From the NCBI RefSeq assembly GCF_000189635.1, contig NW_002476321.1, positions 2,547 through 66,546 of the forward strand: a DNA stretch of 64,000 bases. Direction: 5' to 3'. Position numbers and translations under genes: made by a program. The stretch is from Tetrahymena thermophila SB210 (Eukaryota > Ciliophora > Oligohymenophorea > Hymenostomatida > Tetrahymenidae). The notes under the pieces were generated by a model. That model saw only the letters and a list, made by a program, of their open reading frames with translations. It did not search any database and had not been told where the DNA came from. This document shows positions 38,122-50,143 of the stretch, piece by piece. How positions within the stretch are numbered: position 1 is the first letter of the stretch; every line of letters begins with the position of its first letter.

Positions 38122-38990
38122 TCATATTGGTAAAAAAGAACTTTCCTTTGGCTTAAAACACATGCAACATATTCCTTTTAAAAAGCCAAATAGCTTTTTG
38201 GTCACAAATTTCATGCCATTTGCTCCTCCTGGAAAGCTTGAAGCAACGAAAAATCCTAAAGAAAACATCTAATATTAAAAAAAGAAATAAAGAACTTATT
38301 CAAAACTAAATAAAAAGAAATATTTCAGTTAAAAATGTTTTATAAACTCATTTTATTAATTGCTTTAATGAATAAATAAACTGCTTTGTTAGTTAGTATA
38401 TTTACCTGAGCCACTGAAAAGATAATTGCCAATAAATAAGATTTCTAAATGATCGAGAAGTACAAAGTGCCAAAAATCGTAATAATATATGCAATTGAAT
38501 ACTATATTTTTTCTTTTTAAATAAGGATCTTTACGAATTCCTTAAAACCTTTCATAACTGCTATACTTAAAAGAATACAAACACTTCCTAGAGTAAAGAG
38601 ACTTGCAAATTTAGCAGGGACTAAAACAAAAACGGGCAAGAATGCTAATGATACTAAAATAAAAAATGCACCAAAGCCAAATAATATTGAGAAATTCTTC
38701 CAGTTTTCAGCTGCTTCTTAGACTTCTTGCATCTTATTTGTCAAACCCTTTAAATTATTTTATGAGCTTGATACAGTATTTTTAAAATTGTCTTTGAACT
38801 TCCTAAATGCCCTACTTAGTAAACCATTATTTTCTTCATCAATATCTGTTTATGTATTTTTTAAAGCATTGTTTGTAAACAAACTCAAGCCAGAACTACC
38901 TTTTGTAGTTTAGGATTTATTGTAAAACCCATTTAAACTATTATTTGAACTTTGACTGTCTGCTGTATTACTTTTTGTAAAGAATTTCAT
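38122..38990 (-). CDS. SFT2-family vesicle transport protein, 2 exons
   Basis: The protein has 243 residues after removal of intron 38269-38405 (exact multiple of three). An N-terminal polar cytosolic domain of about 110 residues precedes four membrane helices. The order of hallmarks matches the Got1/Sft2 family: FGFGAFFILVSLAFLPVFVL, then PAKFASLFTLGS, a TLYFS helix, and near the end the conserved SSFPGGANGMKF. SFT2 proteins work in retrograde fusion of endosome-derived vesicles with the Golgi. The C-terminal tail is short with CCMC cysteines, possibly palmitoylated. The N-terminal extension is longer than in yeast Sft2. Family assignment is confident; the specific transport step is inferred. 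Confidence 0.88.
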
Positions 38991-39979
38991 TTATAAAAGC
39001 TCTACTTCTTTTTATTTGCAAAAATTTAATAAATTTTCAATACTTTAAAAATTTGGTAAATTATATATTTTTTGGTGGAAAGAAGTCCTTTATTTTATAT
39101 CATAAATATACAATTAATGTTAAGTTGAATCATTCCTTGTCAGATATTTACATAAATTATAAAATTAATCTAGATTTTACTAATTTAAAAAATTTACGTT
39201 TTTAAAATTTTTTATTAAAGATAAAGTATTTAACATAACCTATTTTTCTTTTCTAAAAAATAAAAATAGATCAAGTTTTTCAATTAAATTATAAAATAAA
39301 AGCTAATTAATCATAATAATAATCAAACTAAACAAAAACTTATTTTTATAAATGAGGTTATTAATAATAAGTTTTTAAATAACAAATTAAATATTTTTAT
39401 ATTTTGTTATTGATTAAAGGAAAATATCAGATTCAACTTTCTAGCAAATAAAATAATTTAAAATATCTATTATTTGTATTGGTTGATGAATTTGAATAAA
39501 TCATTTTTTTATAGTTTTTAATCAAGCTTAAAATATTCAAAATAGTAACATAAAATATTTTTTTCTTTGTAATTAGTTTATTTTTATTGAAAAAATATTT
39601 AATTATTGAATTATTTTAATATTTATTAGAAATTATTATGAATAATTCAAAAATAAAATAAGAATATCAAAAAAGTGAATCTATAATATTATTTTTTATC
39701 TTAGTATGCTAAAGATGTTTAATTAATGCTATTTAAAAACAATTTTTCTAGGAAATAATCTATTATAAAAAGATTAATTAAAAACTAGATTTGATTAAAA
39801 TTGTAAAAATTAAACTAATTTATTTGATAAATTTATGAACACTTTATTGTAAAATATATATATTTGTATAGTAATTTATTTTTGATAGAGTTAATTTGAA
39901 TTAGTTTTATATTAGAGTTATTTATTTATTTTTAGTTAATAAATATTTTTGAGAGAAAATTTATTTAATATTCAGTTAA
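38991..39979. other. intergenic spacer
   Basis: About 990 bp of A/T-rich DNA between two minus-strand genes. No coding frame or motif seen. Confidence 0.55.
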
Positions 39980-42855
39980 TCAAAAAAGTGAATCAATTAT
40001 ATTCTATTTAAATCTTGATTAATATGTTTCTGGATTTTAAGATGAAACATTTAAATTTAAATTTGCATGAATAGCCTACTTAGCTTTTTATTCTAGCATT
40101 TTATCTATGTTCCATTCCTGTAAATAATCTATAATACCTATATGATAATCAATGTATTTTTCTCTTTTAGACTAAAAGATTAGATTTTCTTTTTCTGTAC
40201 TACTTTCCTAATTATGACTGACTTAGCTAGCCACTTTGAATACAAGTAAAGAGTAGTCAATTATCCCATTTTCCTTGAAAAACAAACAATCCTTTTCTAA
40301 GCTTTACTTAATAAATTTAATGTAATTCTCGTCAACATAAATTTGTTTTTCTAGTTTTAAAAAATCTAAATCTTTCATTGTTATTTTTGAGATGTTAATG
40401 TTTTAATTAATGGACTTTTACATGTTACATGAAAGTTCTCTTTTAAATATTGGTTAGTTATAGAGTTCTATCCAGTTTTAGATAGTTTATTATCGTTAAA
40501 AATCTATTCCTTAAATTTTTCCAAATTTGTTTATGTTTCTAATATTTTAGTTATCATTTAAAGTTTCATTTTGATTTGTATTATCTTGTTATTTGATTTA
40601 GTTTTAGCAGACTACATTTTTAATATCAAAATCAGAGTTTCTTGATTCACAAGAATTTAAATTGTTTAAATTAGCGTCTTTGATCACATTAAATTCTTTT
40701 ATCATATCTAGCTAATTCTAAAATTCTTCTATATTTGAATAATTTGGTAAATCTTCAGCTTGTATTTTATATTTAGTTAGAACTTCTCTATCAAATCTAG
40801 ATCCCTTGAGGTCATATCTTCTTAAAATATTCTAAGATGGGACATTAGCAATATTTCTCATAAAAATAACATATGTCTTTAAGTCTCTCGTATCTGCTCT
40901 TGTAAAAGAGTACATACCATAAATTTTAATAATAAATGTATCAGGATTTTCATTCATAACATACTAAAAGTATTACTTTCCAAACTTTTAGAAAGATTAA
41001 ACATCTTAACGTGAAATAGTCTTCATAAGTAAGGTTTTATCATGATTAAAAAAGAGAAGTTCGCCACTTTTACCTCCATCTCCAGTTTCAGCCATATTTT
41101 AAAGAGACTTAAAGTTTTCTATAAGATCAAAATCTTTTTTAATGTTAATAAATTTAGAGTCTTTTTCTCTTAGCTATTTAAATTCTAATGGAAAAAAAAA
41201 CTTGATTCTCATTTTATGTGTTTCATATTTCATATGAAGTTTTTTAAGATAGACCTCTGGTAAGGTTTTTAAAATTTATTAGTCATATACAAAACTTAAA
41301 TTTTATATTTAGTCTTTTTAAGGAGCTTATTAAGATATGAGTTCGTCTTACATAAAAAGACCTAATATTATGCTTTAAATTCTCAAGATCTTTAAATTAG
41401 CTGAAATTACATGACTCCAATTGGACACTCTTCTCTTTTTTTAAGCAAAATATTAAAATTAAGATATTACTATTTATTTTCTAATTATTGTATTTGATAA
41501 TTTTAGTTTTTTTTTTTTTGAGATTGAGTTTGAGGTAAAACAAAATACGATCAGAAATTTTTGTTTGTATACTTTTTTACTTTAATTAATTAATTTATTT
41601 CAATAATTAAAGAGAGAAAAATATTTTCATTCTCAAAAAAATCTAATGTAAGCAAGTAAATTAAGATAGAAAGTTAGGTAAAAGAAAAATATTTGTAATT
41701 TAAAAATGTATGATTAAATTTAGCTTTTTATGGAAAATGAATGATTTAAAATAAATCTATTACATGCCTTGATGATAAACTGTCTTTGCTAGTTGATTAG
41801 TTCCAATCTAATCCTACTTATGCGTTTAAAATTGGTTTATTGAAAGAAAGGTTTATCAGCTCGCTAGAAGTACTTTATCTGGCTAGCTTATGATTTTGGA
41901 TGCAGCCTTAGAGAGTGGGATCAAAGTATCTAACAATAGAAAGAACTATAGGAGTAACTAGCTTTATGATATTACCAACTGTTATAAAGATATTTAAAAA
42001 AGGAGACAGCTCATAAGTACAATTAATTCCTACAATAATGTTTGAAGCTACTAATATAGACCAACTTATACTTATGAACAATACGTTGAAATAATAGAAT
42101 TAGAGAAACTCTGTACGATGCTTTACAAAGGCAGTGATATTAGGAACATATTTCTTGAAATAGTATATTGTCAACCAGCTTATAAATAGATAAACAACAA
42201 ATATAGATACTCCAATAATCCAACTAGTACTATCTACTTTATAGGAACAAACTCCGTATAAATTCAACTATGCTCTGCCTTAGAATTTTTACAAGAGATA
42301 AAACCCAATAGAGCCAACTATAGTAAAAAAATGAATAAAAGACTTCTTAATCCTAAAACCTTTAATAGTATTCCTAATGCGAGTTATCAAAAAAATACAG
42401 AAAAAGAGGTTATACAAATATTCAATTGATCCTGATGTAATACTGAAAAAGGAATTAATTTAGCAAAAAATATCATCATTATCAGGTACCTAACTTTTGG
42501 ATATCGCATAAATAGCAGAACTAAACCAGTGTATCGATAGGATTAAATCTGAAATGCTAATAAAAAATATGATATCGCTTGGCTGCTTGCGACTCTCTTT
42601 ATATTTGAGGAACAATATGATAATAATTAGATTAGAAATAATTGAAATAGGAGATAATATTATAAATGCATATTAATCGATTATGTGCAATTTAAATTTT
42701 TGTTATCTTTCTTCATCATTATACTCAATCGAACAGTTTGAGAGGTTATCTTATGTATAATCTAAAAACCCTTTTGTCTGTCTTATGAAGAATATGAACG
42801 CAATGAGGAATACCCATTTAATATTTTGATAATTTATTTAAAAAGCTATCTTCAT
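39980..42855 (-). CDS. seven-transmembrane receptor fused to phosphatidylinositol phosphate kinase (GPCR-PIPK)
   Basis: The protein has 848 residues after removal of one intron (41435-41763, exact multiple of three). Residues 1-364 hold a hydrophobic leader, a short ectodomain (DNLSNCSIEYNDEE) and seven membrane helices. The last cytosolic turn includes SIVRYFDPTLQGC. Residues about 365-848 form a PIPK domain: nucleotide-loop GDGGKSGELLFFNHD (about 482-496), catalytic Lys in LLMKTIS, RRYDLKGSRFDRE, LKDLDF-like MKDLDFLKLE, the lipid-kinase core GIIDYSLL, and IGIIDYLQEW near the end. PIPKs make PI(4,5)P2 or related lipids. A single chain of this type, known from Dictyostelium RpkA and oomycete GPCR-PIPKs, would couple an extracellular signal directly to phosphoinositide synthesis. 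The ligand and lipid specificity are unknown. Confidence 0.88.
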
Positions 42856-43987
42856 TAACCTTTTTAATAATCTAATTTTGAGTATTGTTTATTTAGAAAT
42901 ATTTAGTATGATTTATTTGTTAGTTATTGTATTTGATAACTAACTTGCTTAATATCGAAACAATATTTATGCTATCAAATATCTTTGAATTTTATAAAAC
43001 CTAAAAAATAAATAACCTTTAAGTAATACTTTTTTCGATATTATTTTATAATTTTATAAGCAACCAAATTGAATTTTAGCTTTCAAGTATTTTATTATTT
43101 CAAATATTTATCGAATTTAATATTTGATGAGTCTTTTTTACAATTTAATTTACAAAGCAATTATTATTATAATATTATTTTTTAATCCAATTTTTGCCAA
43201 ATGGCACTCACAAAGCAAATTTATGAGTTTAAACATATTTTTTTAGTTAAAATAAATTATTTAATTATTTTTAATAATCAATTAATAAAAGTGCTATCTC
43301 CCTATCAAAAAAGTATTAGAATTTACAAAGCAATTATTATTATTATATTATTTTTAATCCAATTTTTGCCTATGGCACAAAGCAAATTTATAAGTTTAAA
43401 TATATTTTTTTTTTAGTTTATATAAATTATTTAAATGTGTTTGTTTATTTCTAATAATCAATTATAATAAAAATTGCTATCTCCCTATCAAAAAAGTATT
43501 AGAATTAACAGAGCAAAGCAAAACATAATTTTTATGTGATAATTTTTCATCATAAAAGGTATTCATTATTAGATTTAGATCAATTTAATTATTTTATTGT
43601 AGATCTTATAAAAATTGTAAACAGTGCATAGTTTATTTGATAACCAATTTTTTTTACTTTGATAAAAAGTTTGCAAAATTTAAAAATTAAACTTTGCTAT
43701 TAGATTTATTTTAATTTTTATGATTCAATTAAGAGAAATTTAAATATTTTAAAATAATATAATAGTTTAATTGAATTTAAATAATAAAAATATCTTAGTC
43801 CTCGTAGAATTCAGATTTTACGTAGAACATTCCAAAGGTAATTTTAAAGGCTATTTATTTATAATCATTCTTTGATAGGGTCTATGCAAATCACAAAGTT
43901 TTAAAATATTAGATTAAATTTTAATTGTATCCTAAAATTAATAAATATAGATCAAATTTTAAGAATTAAATAAGTAGAAACTAGAAA
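42856..43987. other. divergent intergenic region with a tandem duplication
   Basis: About 1.1 kb between the GPCR-PIPK gene (minus) and the next plus-strand gene. It contains the 173-bp tandem duplication listed separately. Open frames here arise from the repeat and have no coding character. Confidence 0.6.
43151..43505. repeat. 173-bp direct tandem duplication
   Basis: Copy 1 starts at 43151 and copy 2 at 43324, both with TACAAAGCAATTATTATT. Both continue through the same landmarks in order: AATCCAATTTTTGCC, GGCAC.CAAAGCAAATTTAT, AATAATCAATTA and GCTATCTCCCTATCAAAAAA. The copies differ by a few substitutions and small indels. They lie in the shared upstream region of two divergent genes. 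Confidence 0.85.
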
Positions 43988-46710
43988 ATGTTTAGTTCAC
44001 TCCAATTTAAAATAGGTAATCTGCTTAAAGCAATTGGCACTTAAAAATAGATTTATAGGTTTGCTAGAGCTACTTAAGGAAAAATAAAGATTTAGAAAGA
44101 AAAATTGGCAGATAAAATTGTTATTGAGAAATAGAAGGAAGCTAGAGAGAATTATATCGAAGAAAAGAATGAGTTTTCTGCTGAAAACAATATAGCTTAA
44201 AATTATATTTTGAATTCAAAAAATCATGATAGATTATTTGAAGTATATGAGCATTTTAAAGATTAGATGAATATTATAAATTACTCAACTTGTCTCCATT
44301 AAGCGATTAAGTTACAAGAAAGTAAAGATTATAGCAATCTCTTAGATAAGTATGGACCATAAATTAAAGAAATATGTAATTAATTGGAAACTAATTTATA
44401 AAATATGAAAGGATTCACTGCATCAAATTATTTGTCAAACTTAGTTAAGTTAAAATTATGCACTCCTCATATTGTAGAAAGTATTTCTAATTTAATTGTA
44501 GAAAATAAATGGTAATTTAGTACAAAATAGACTTCATTTATACTCTGGTCTATGGCTCACTCAAACATAAAAAACGATAGATATCTTAAATATGCAGCAA
44601 CAAATTTAATGGCTATTGTAATATTTTTCAATTTATTTTTATTAATTCTAAACTTAAACATTGAATTCTCAGTATATTAAATTATTTATTATTGATTATG
44701 GAAGGAATTAAAGCATCATTTTTAAGGTATTCATAATTCTTATTTATGTAATATAATAGAAAAGTACAATTGATCCTGAAGATTTAGCAAATATTTTTTG
44801 GAGTTTAGGAAAGCTAAAATATATGAATGAAGATTTAACTATATACCTTGAAGCTTAAATTTACAGAAATTCACAAAAGTTTCCAATTAACGTAAAAATT
44901 TGAGAAATTTATTTATTTACAATAAATAATATCTCTCAGTAGAATTTGAAATATCTTTTTAAAATTATTTTTTAATTTAGATTAAATTAAGTTTTTTCTA
45001 TTTTTATTATTTAGTGCATTAACATTGTCTTCACAAGTTATGAGAAATTTTATAGAAAAAATCTTGAAGTTTTAGATGCTTTATCAGGTAGATATATGGA
45101 CTTAGGAAAGCATTTAACATATAGAAATTTATCAAACTTACTTGTAAGTTGCAGTAACATGAACTATATTAACAGCATTTTGTTAGAATACATTGAGAAA
45201 TAGCTCTTGAGAAGAATTAAGGCTAGTATTGTTGAAGAAAATTCTGATGCTTTTGAAGATACAGGATCTTCTATTTTAGATAAGTATGCATAATAGTCAA
45301 ATACCTACTCTCATGAAGAGATGGAATTATTTAACAGTATAATAAAACTAAACAAACCAATTGAAGGTAATGAATAAGAAAGTTTAGTAAACGAATAATA
45401 AAAAAATCATAAAGAAGAAAATGAAGCTTCTGAAAAATTAGATAAAGATTTTGAGGACGAAGATAATATCGATGAGCAAGAAGATGGATTTGAAGTTTTA
45501 GAAATTTCAACTGATTAAAAAGCTATTTAACAGTTTTAAAAAGAATTCGAAGAGTAAAAATCTTATTTAGAAGTAAAAAAGAAAGAAAATTCTGAAATAA
45601 TTGAAAATTACCGAATTAAATAGCACAAATATGATAAAGTAGGTAAAATAAATATAAAAAGCTATTGAATTTCCTATAAATTAACTTTATTGATTAATGA
45701 ATTTATTTTTTATTAAATATTGTTGTGATATATTCATATTTTATACTTTTAAAGATGAGTTAGATCCAAAAAATGCTACTATGATTCTCTTAGCTTACTG
45801 TAAAATGAAAGTAGTAAAACCTGAATTATTTGAGGTACTAGAAGCTAATTTTTCAAATAAGCTTGACTAAGCTACTCCTAAAGATGTGGCAACATATAGT
45901 TATGCCCATTCTATGCTATGCAACGAGCTATTAAGTTAGTTCCATGAATCTAAAAAGAGATATTTAAAAAGATCGTTAAATAACATAAAGTAAGAAGCAA
46001 TATATCAATAATAAGAATAATATTTTAACCTTATTTTAAAATTAACAGAAAATATAATCATTACTTCTATGAAATTGTTCTTCCATTTGTAGAATTGAAT
46101 CTTGATAAGTACAACTGCAAACAACTTCAAGTAATTTTTTCTAGTGCAAGCAAACCTTAGGTGAAAAAGAGAGCTATTTGCAGATAAATAGTATCTATTG
46201 GACTAAAATCTATCCCTAAATTGAATGATGAAAAATTCAGCACAGAAGAAGAAAAAAATGTATTTATATATAAGCATTTCAAGCTTATAACAAACTTTGC
46301 ATATTCAGAAGATCATAGAAGGTATTCATTCTATTTTATTTATTATTTTTCAGATTTTTAATGTTTTTTTTTATTATTATTTTTAAAGATAACTCATTTT
46401 GGCTTGCTATGATAATGGCATTAAAATTGATGATATTTATAGAAGATACGCTCATATTCTCGTTAACAATAATATTCAAAATATATCTAATTAAGAATAA
46501 ACTGATATACCTTTAGAATTAGAACCAAAATAATAATCAAGCTGGTTATTATAATAATAAGATAAAAGCTAAACAAGCTCAGATGAATCAGTTTCTGTGT
46601 CAGAGCAGGACAGCTTATCTGAGAATGAAGAAGAAGAACAATAATAAAGTAGTAATTTATAAAAAGATAATCAAAAATTTACAATAAAGAGCGTTTTTGA
46701 TAAAAACTGA
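43988..46710 (+). CDS. probable mitochondrial helical-repeat (FASTK/HPR-like) protein, multi-exon
   Basis: ATG 43988 to TGA 46708-46710, with at least five introns (near 44620-44760, 44900-45015, 45645-45755, 45995-46045 and 46325-46390; exact sites not all resolved). The N-terminus (MFSSLQFKIGNLLKAIG) is basic and amphipathic, like a mitochondrial presequence. Repeated helical units of 35-40 residues carry a W/L-A/S-x-x-K/H signature (SFILWSMAHSNIK; LANIFWSLGKLKY; ATMILLAYCKMKV), as in FASTK-type and heptatricopeptide proteins that bind mitochondrial RNA. An acidic, Gln/Glu-rich insert separates repeat blocks, and the C-terminus is Ser/Glu-rich. No RAP domain was seen. Mitochondrial RNA processing or ribosome assembly is inference from the repeat type. 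Confidence 0.7.
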
Positions 46711-47023
46711 TTAAAATAATTTAATTTATTTATTTATTTTTCAAATTTAAAATATAATTTTATCTTGCAGAAATATTTGTTTTTTTTTATCTTAAAATTT
46801 ATATATTTGTAAATAACCTCTTTCAAATATGATTTATCATTTATATTTATTATGTAAGTATGTACCTACCTAGCTACTATTTTAATAGATTTTAGATAGC
46901 AAAATTTAATCTAAATAAATTAATCAAAATTTGATATATCTTTTAACTCACAAGTTTGTTATTAATCTTAATTTTTGCGCTTCATTTTAGAAAAATTTTA
47001 GTTAGAATCAGATAGTCTAAAAA
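46711..47023. other. intergenic spacer with left arm of an inverted repeat
   Basis: A 313-bp spacer between two plus-strand genes. It contains the left arm (46851-46876) of an inverted repeat whose other arm lies beyond the next gene. Confidence 0.6.
46851..46876 (+). repeat. left arm of inverted repeat bracketing the Med20-like gene
   Basis: TATGTA, six unmatched bases, then TACCTACCTAGCTA. The exact complement of both blocks, with the same six-base spacing, occurs at 48443-48468. Confidence 0.6.
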
Positions 47024-48095
47024 ATGATGGCCTTTACTGAAAGAGGATTTATATGGATAAAAACAATTGAAAACAAGAAAGCAAAACAGTAGGGTAATTT
47101 AAAAGATGATTAGTCTTAAAGTACCTAAGATAGTAAGCTAATGAGCTAGAGTGATAACCAGGAAATCAAATATGAATAAGTAGAAAAAGTTTTTGAGAAT
47201 ATTTTCTTAATTAAAAAAGAAAGCTGGTCTTTGCAAATTGAAAAATTCCTTGTCGAAAAGTAAAACAGATCAAAAGAATAGAATAAAATAGATAATTTGA
47301 AAGTTATTAAAGAAAATAATGACTCAAACATCATCATAGAAATCAATAGCAAGCAAGAAATTAATTCTAAGCAAGAAGATGGAGTAAATTATATATACTT
47401 TATTTTGGATCAACTGAAAGCAAAATTAAATTTTTAAAAAAAGAAACAAATAATAGAAAAATTTTAGTACCTTAGAACAACATAGGAATTTAAAGATATG
47501 CTTGTGTTCAATAAATCTATAAAAAGCGTAAAATCTTTTTACATTTGTATACACTGTTTCATCTATCTTAATTATTAAAGAGCCCTTTAGGATTACAAAC
47601 AATAGAAGGAAGCACCTATGAATTTGGTGATTATATCATTAGAATAGGAAGAATAGCAAGACAAAAGAAAGTTAAGATATAAGTAAGCAAAGAAATCAAT
47701 AACCAATATATAATTTATCAAGAATTAAGTTCGTTTATTTACAAAAACCTTTTAATAATAAATAGATAGAGTATACTCCTAGTAAATATGAAATTGGATA
47801 AAACCCAAATTTGGAAGATTATGCAAATAAAGTTATTAAACCTGTCCTTCAACATCTATTTCAAAATTTAGAAGAGTTTAAAGATATAAGAGAAGGAATG
47901 TAAATAAAAAAAAAATTAAAAATGTAAAAGTTTATTTTATTATTTTAAATTCATTCTAATAGCTCTGAAAAAGAATTAGACACACAAGAGTATAAGTACT
48001 AATAACTATCTAAAGAATTATAAGATATACCTCACCCTTTCAAATCAACAAGACTTTTTATAAAAAGCTATTTTATTGAAACAGCTACAAAATGA
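47024..48095 (+). CDS. possible Mediator subunit 20 (TRFP-like), multi-exon
   Basis: ATG 47024 to TGA 48093-48095 with about three introns (near 47525-47577, 47680-47760 and 47900-47950). The first part is polar and Lys/Gln-rich. The recognisable core reads SPLGLQTIEGSTYEFGDYII, then RIGRIARQKKVKIQ, and after the next intron IEYTPSKYEIGQNPNLEDYA, followed by a helix with VIKPVLQHLFQ. This order (YE-x-GDF/Y-x-IRxG, then VEYxP) resembles Med20 of the Mediator head, which links RNA polymerase II to activators. The long Lys-rich insert upstream of the core is unusual, and I rate the family call as tentative. The gene is bracketed by an inverted repeat. Confidence 0.55.
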
Positions 48096-48498
48096 TTTTA
48101 ATTATTTAATGTGGATCTAAGTTTTTTTTATTGGTTATTGTAAATGGCTTTAAAACAATTTCATATTTTACTGCAGAATGCATACTTTTATTTATGTATC
48201 TATCTGAATGGACAATAAATAAACAAAAAATATAAATACATTAATCAGGTTTGATCATATTTAATTGGATGGAATACAATTGACAATATTAGGATTATGA
48301 ATATACATGATATGCAACATATAAACTAATATTGACTAAATTAACTATTAAATTAATATTAATTAAAGCTTATATTAAGCTAACTTATAAATAAATTTAA
48401 ATGTCTGCCTATATAATTGCTTAATTTTTGAAATTTATCTCTTAGCTAGGTAGGTATGTAGATACATAGTAAATAATTATCTTCTTTCTTTTTGATTT
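48096..48498. other. convergent intergenic spacer
   Basis: A 403-bp A/T-rich gap between two convergent genes; it contains the right arm (48443-48468) of the inverted repeat. Confidence 0.6.
48443..48468 (-). repeat. right arm of inverted repeat bracketing the Med20-like gene
   Basis: TAGCTAGGTAGGTA, six unmatched bases, then TACATA: the complement of the arm at 46851-46876 with identical spacing. The two arms are about 1.6 kb apart. Confidence 0.6.
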
Positions 48499-49360
48499 TC
48501 AAACCTTTTTCTTAGAAGCAGTTTCTTATTATTTTTTAACATTGAAGTTATAGATTCTTGCTATATTAACTTCGCAAGTAGTGATTTAATCTTTTAAGAA
48601 GTTCCAGTCTTCATCCTAATTTAATAAAAATTAGTTGATTTAGAGTTAAAGTTATTAATTTATTGCATGTTATCAAAATCTTTGAAATAAAATGAATTTA
48701 ATTTTACGAAAGTATTATAATTTCCAGTTGCATTTTCAAGATTTTTCTTAAGGAGTTCCTTAGCTTCTTGATAAGAGAATTCAACCATAACGTTAGCTCC
48801 TAACCATAAAGCTACCTTTTAAACTTCTTTCTTGACTTCAGCTTTTGTCCAAATGGTATCAGTCAAAAGGAAATCAACAGTCATATCATCTTCTAAAAAT
48901 TTTAAAAAAAGAGTTATTTATTGAGCCAAATTATAAAAAAGTTTACCTCTTTTTTCAAGAGTTGAAACAATTTCTAAAGCCTTTTCGATTTCAGGAATCT
49001 TTTATTACATACTTTCCTTTTGCTTGAGGATTTACATTTCCATCATTTTGAACTTGCTATTTATATAAAAGATGTATTTAATAACATTTTGCTTTTTGCC
49101 ATATTAGAATTACTTGTAAGTTTCTTGGAGGGCTTCCATAACTTTTTCAACTTAATATTTGGAACATAATTATTCAACATTTTCCTATTATTAATAAATT
49201 TAAGCGCTTAGAAATTGTTAAACCTGAAAGTCTTGCTTGAAGAATTAATAAAAATGATACTATTGAATATATATTATTTGCTTACGATGAAAATAGCTTG
49301 AGGGATTTTACGAGGGTTTTGAGAGTTATCAGTAGTAGTTAATTGAGGATAGTCAGCCAT
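48499..49360 (-). CDS. prefoldin subunit 3 (VBP1-like), multi-exon
   Basis: The first exon begins MADYPQLTTTDNSQNPRKIP, matching the NPRGIP start of the alpha-type prefoldin subunit 3. An alpha-helical coiled-coil hairpin follows. The central part reads TDTIWTKAEVKKEVQKVALW, then LGANVMVEFSYQEAKELL. The end reads DEDWNFLKDQITTCEVNIAR, then IYNFNVKKQ, matching the family's C-terminal coil (EVNMARVYNWDVKRR). Three or four introns interrupt it (near 49195-49285, 48895-48950 and 48625-48680). Prefoldin is a cytosolic hexamer of two alpha and four beta subunits that hands unfolded actin and tubulin to the CCT chaperonin, an important supply line in a ciliated cell. The last residues are Lys-rich. 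Confidence 0.88.
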
Positions 49361-50143
49361 TTTATTTATTTACTTACTTACTAAAATTATTAATATTTTT
49401 TTATCACTTGTTTTTAATTTGAAAAGTTAATCAATTATTAAGATTCTATCTTATTATTTTTAATATGCCAAATAATATTTGATTTATTTTATGAATTATT
49501 TACAAATACTTAATTAATTATTTTTTAAAAATTTTTAAATTTAAGATATTTATTTTTCTGCAAACAAAGTAAAAAATAAATACAAAAAATTAAATAAATA
49601 AATTAGATTGATCGATAGATTGAATCTACCATCAATTTCAATATAGGTAAAGGAAAGATATTATAAATATATATTTTTTAATCAAAAATATCTTTTAAAC
49701 CTAATTATCAATTATATTTGCTTTATTTTAATATTAAATTAAACAATATTTATCTACTCTCTTCATTCAAATAAGTGGAAACCTTCAAAATAAATCAATA
49801 AAAATGAATCTTATTTTTACAAATTTAAAAATTTTATTTATCATTTTATCTTTTATTTATTATGCAATAACTGATTTTAATTTATATGTTGTCTACAATA
49901 AATATATAAACACTATAACTACTTTAAATTAAAATTAGTTGCTTATAAATAGAAATTTAAGATCTTATCAGATTATAATTGATTCCTAATTTCATTTCAT
50001 AGCTCTATCACTTTAACATTACAAAAATAATAATAATTTAATCATGATTAATTTTGAATTTAAAATTATACTCTTTTCAAGCAAATATTATTTTAAATAC
50101 ATATTAATTGCAAAATAAATTTAATGTTCCTTAAATTTATTTC
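49361..50143. other. intergenic spacer
   Basis: About 780 bp of A/T-rich DNA between two minus-strand genes. I see no coding frame or motif. Confidence 0.55.

Noticed and set aside
43201-43416. Small plus-strand open frame of 71 codons
   Set aside because: It lies across the junction of the 173-bp tandem repeat and has no coding-like composition.
47146-47352. Minus-strand open frame of 68 codons
   Set aside because: It is antisense to the Lys-rich first exon of the Med20-like gene.
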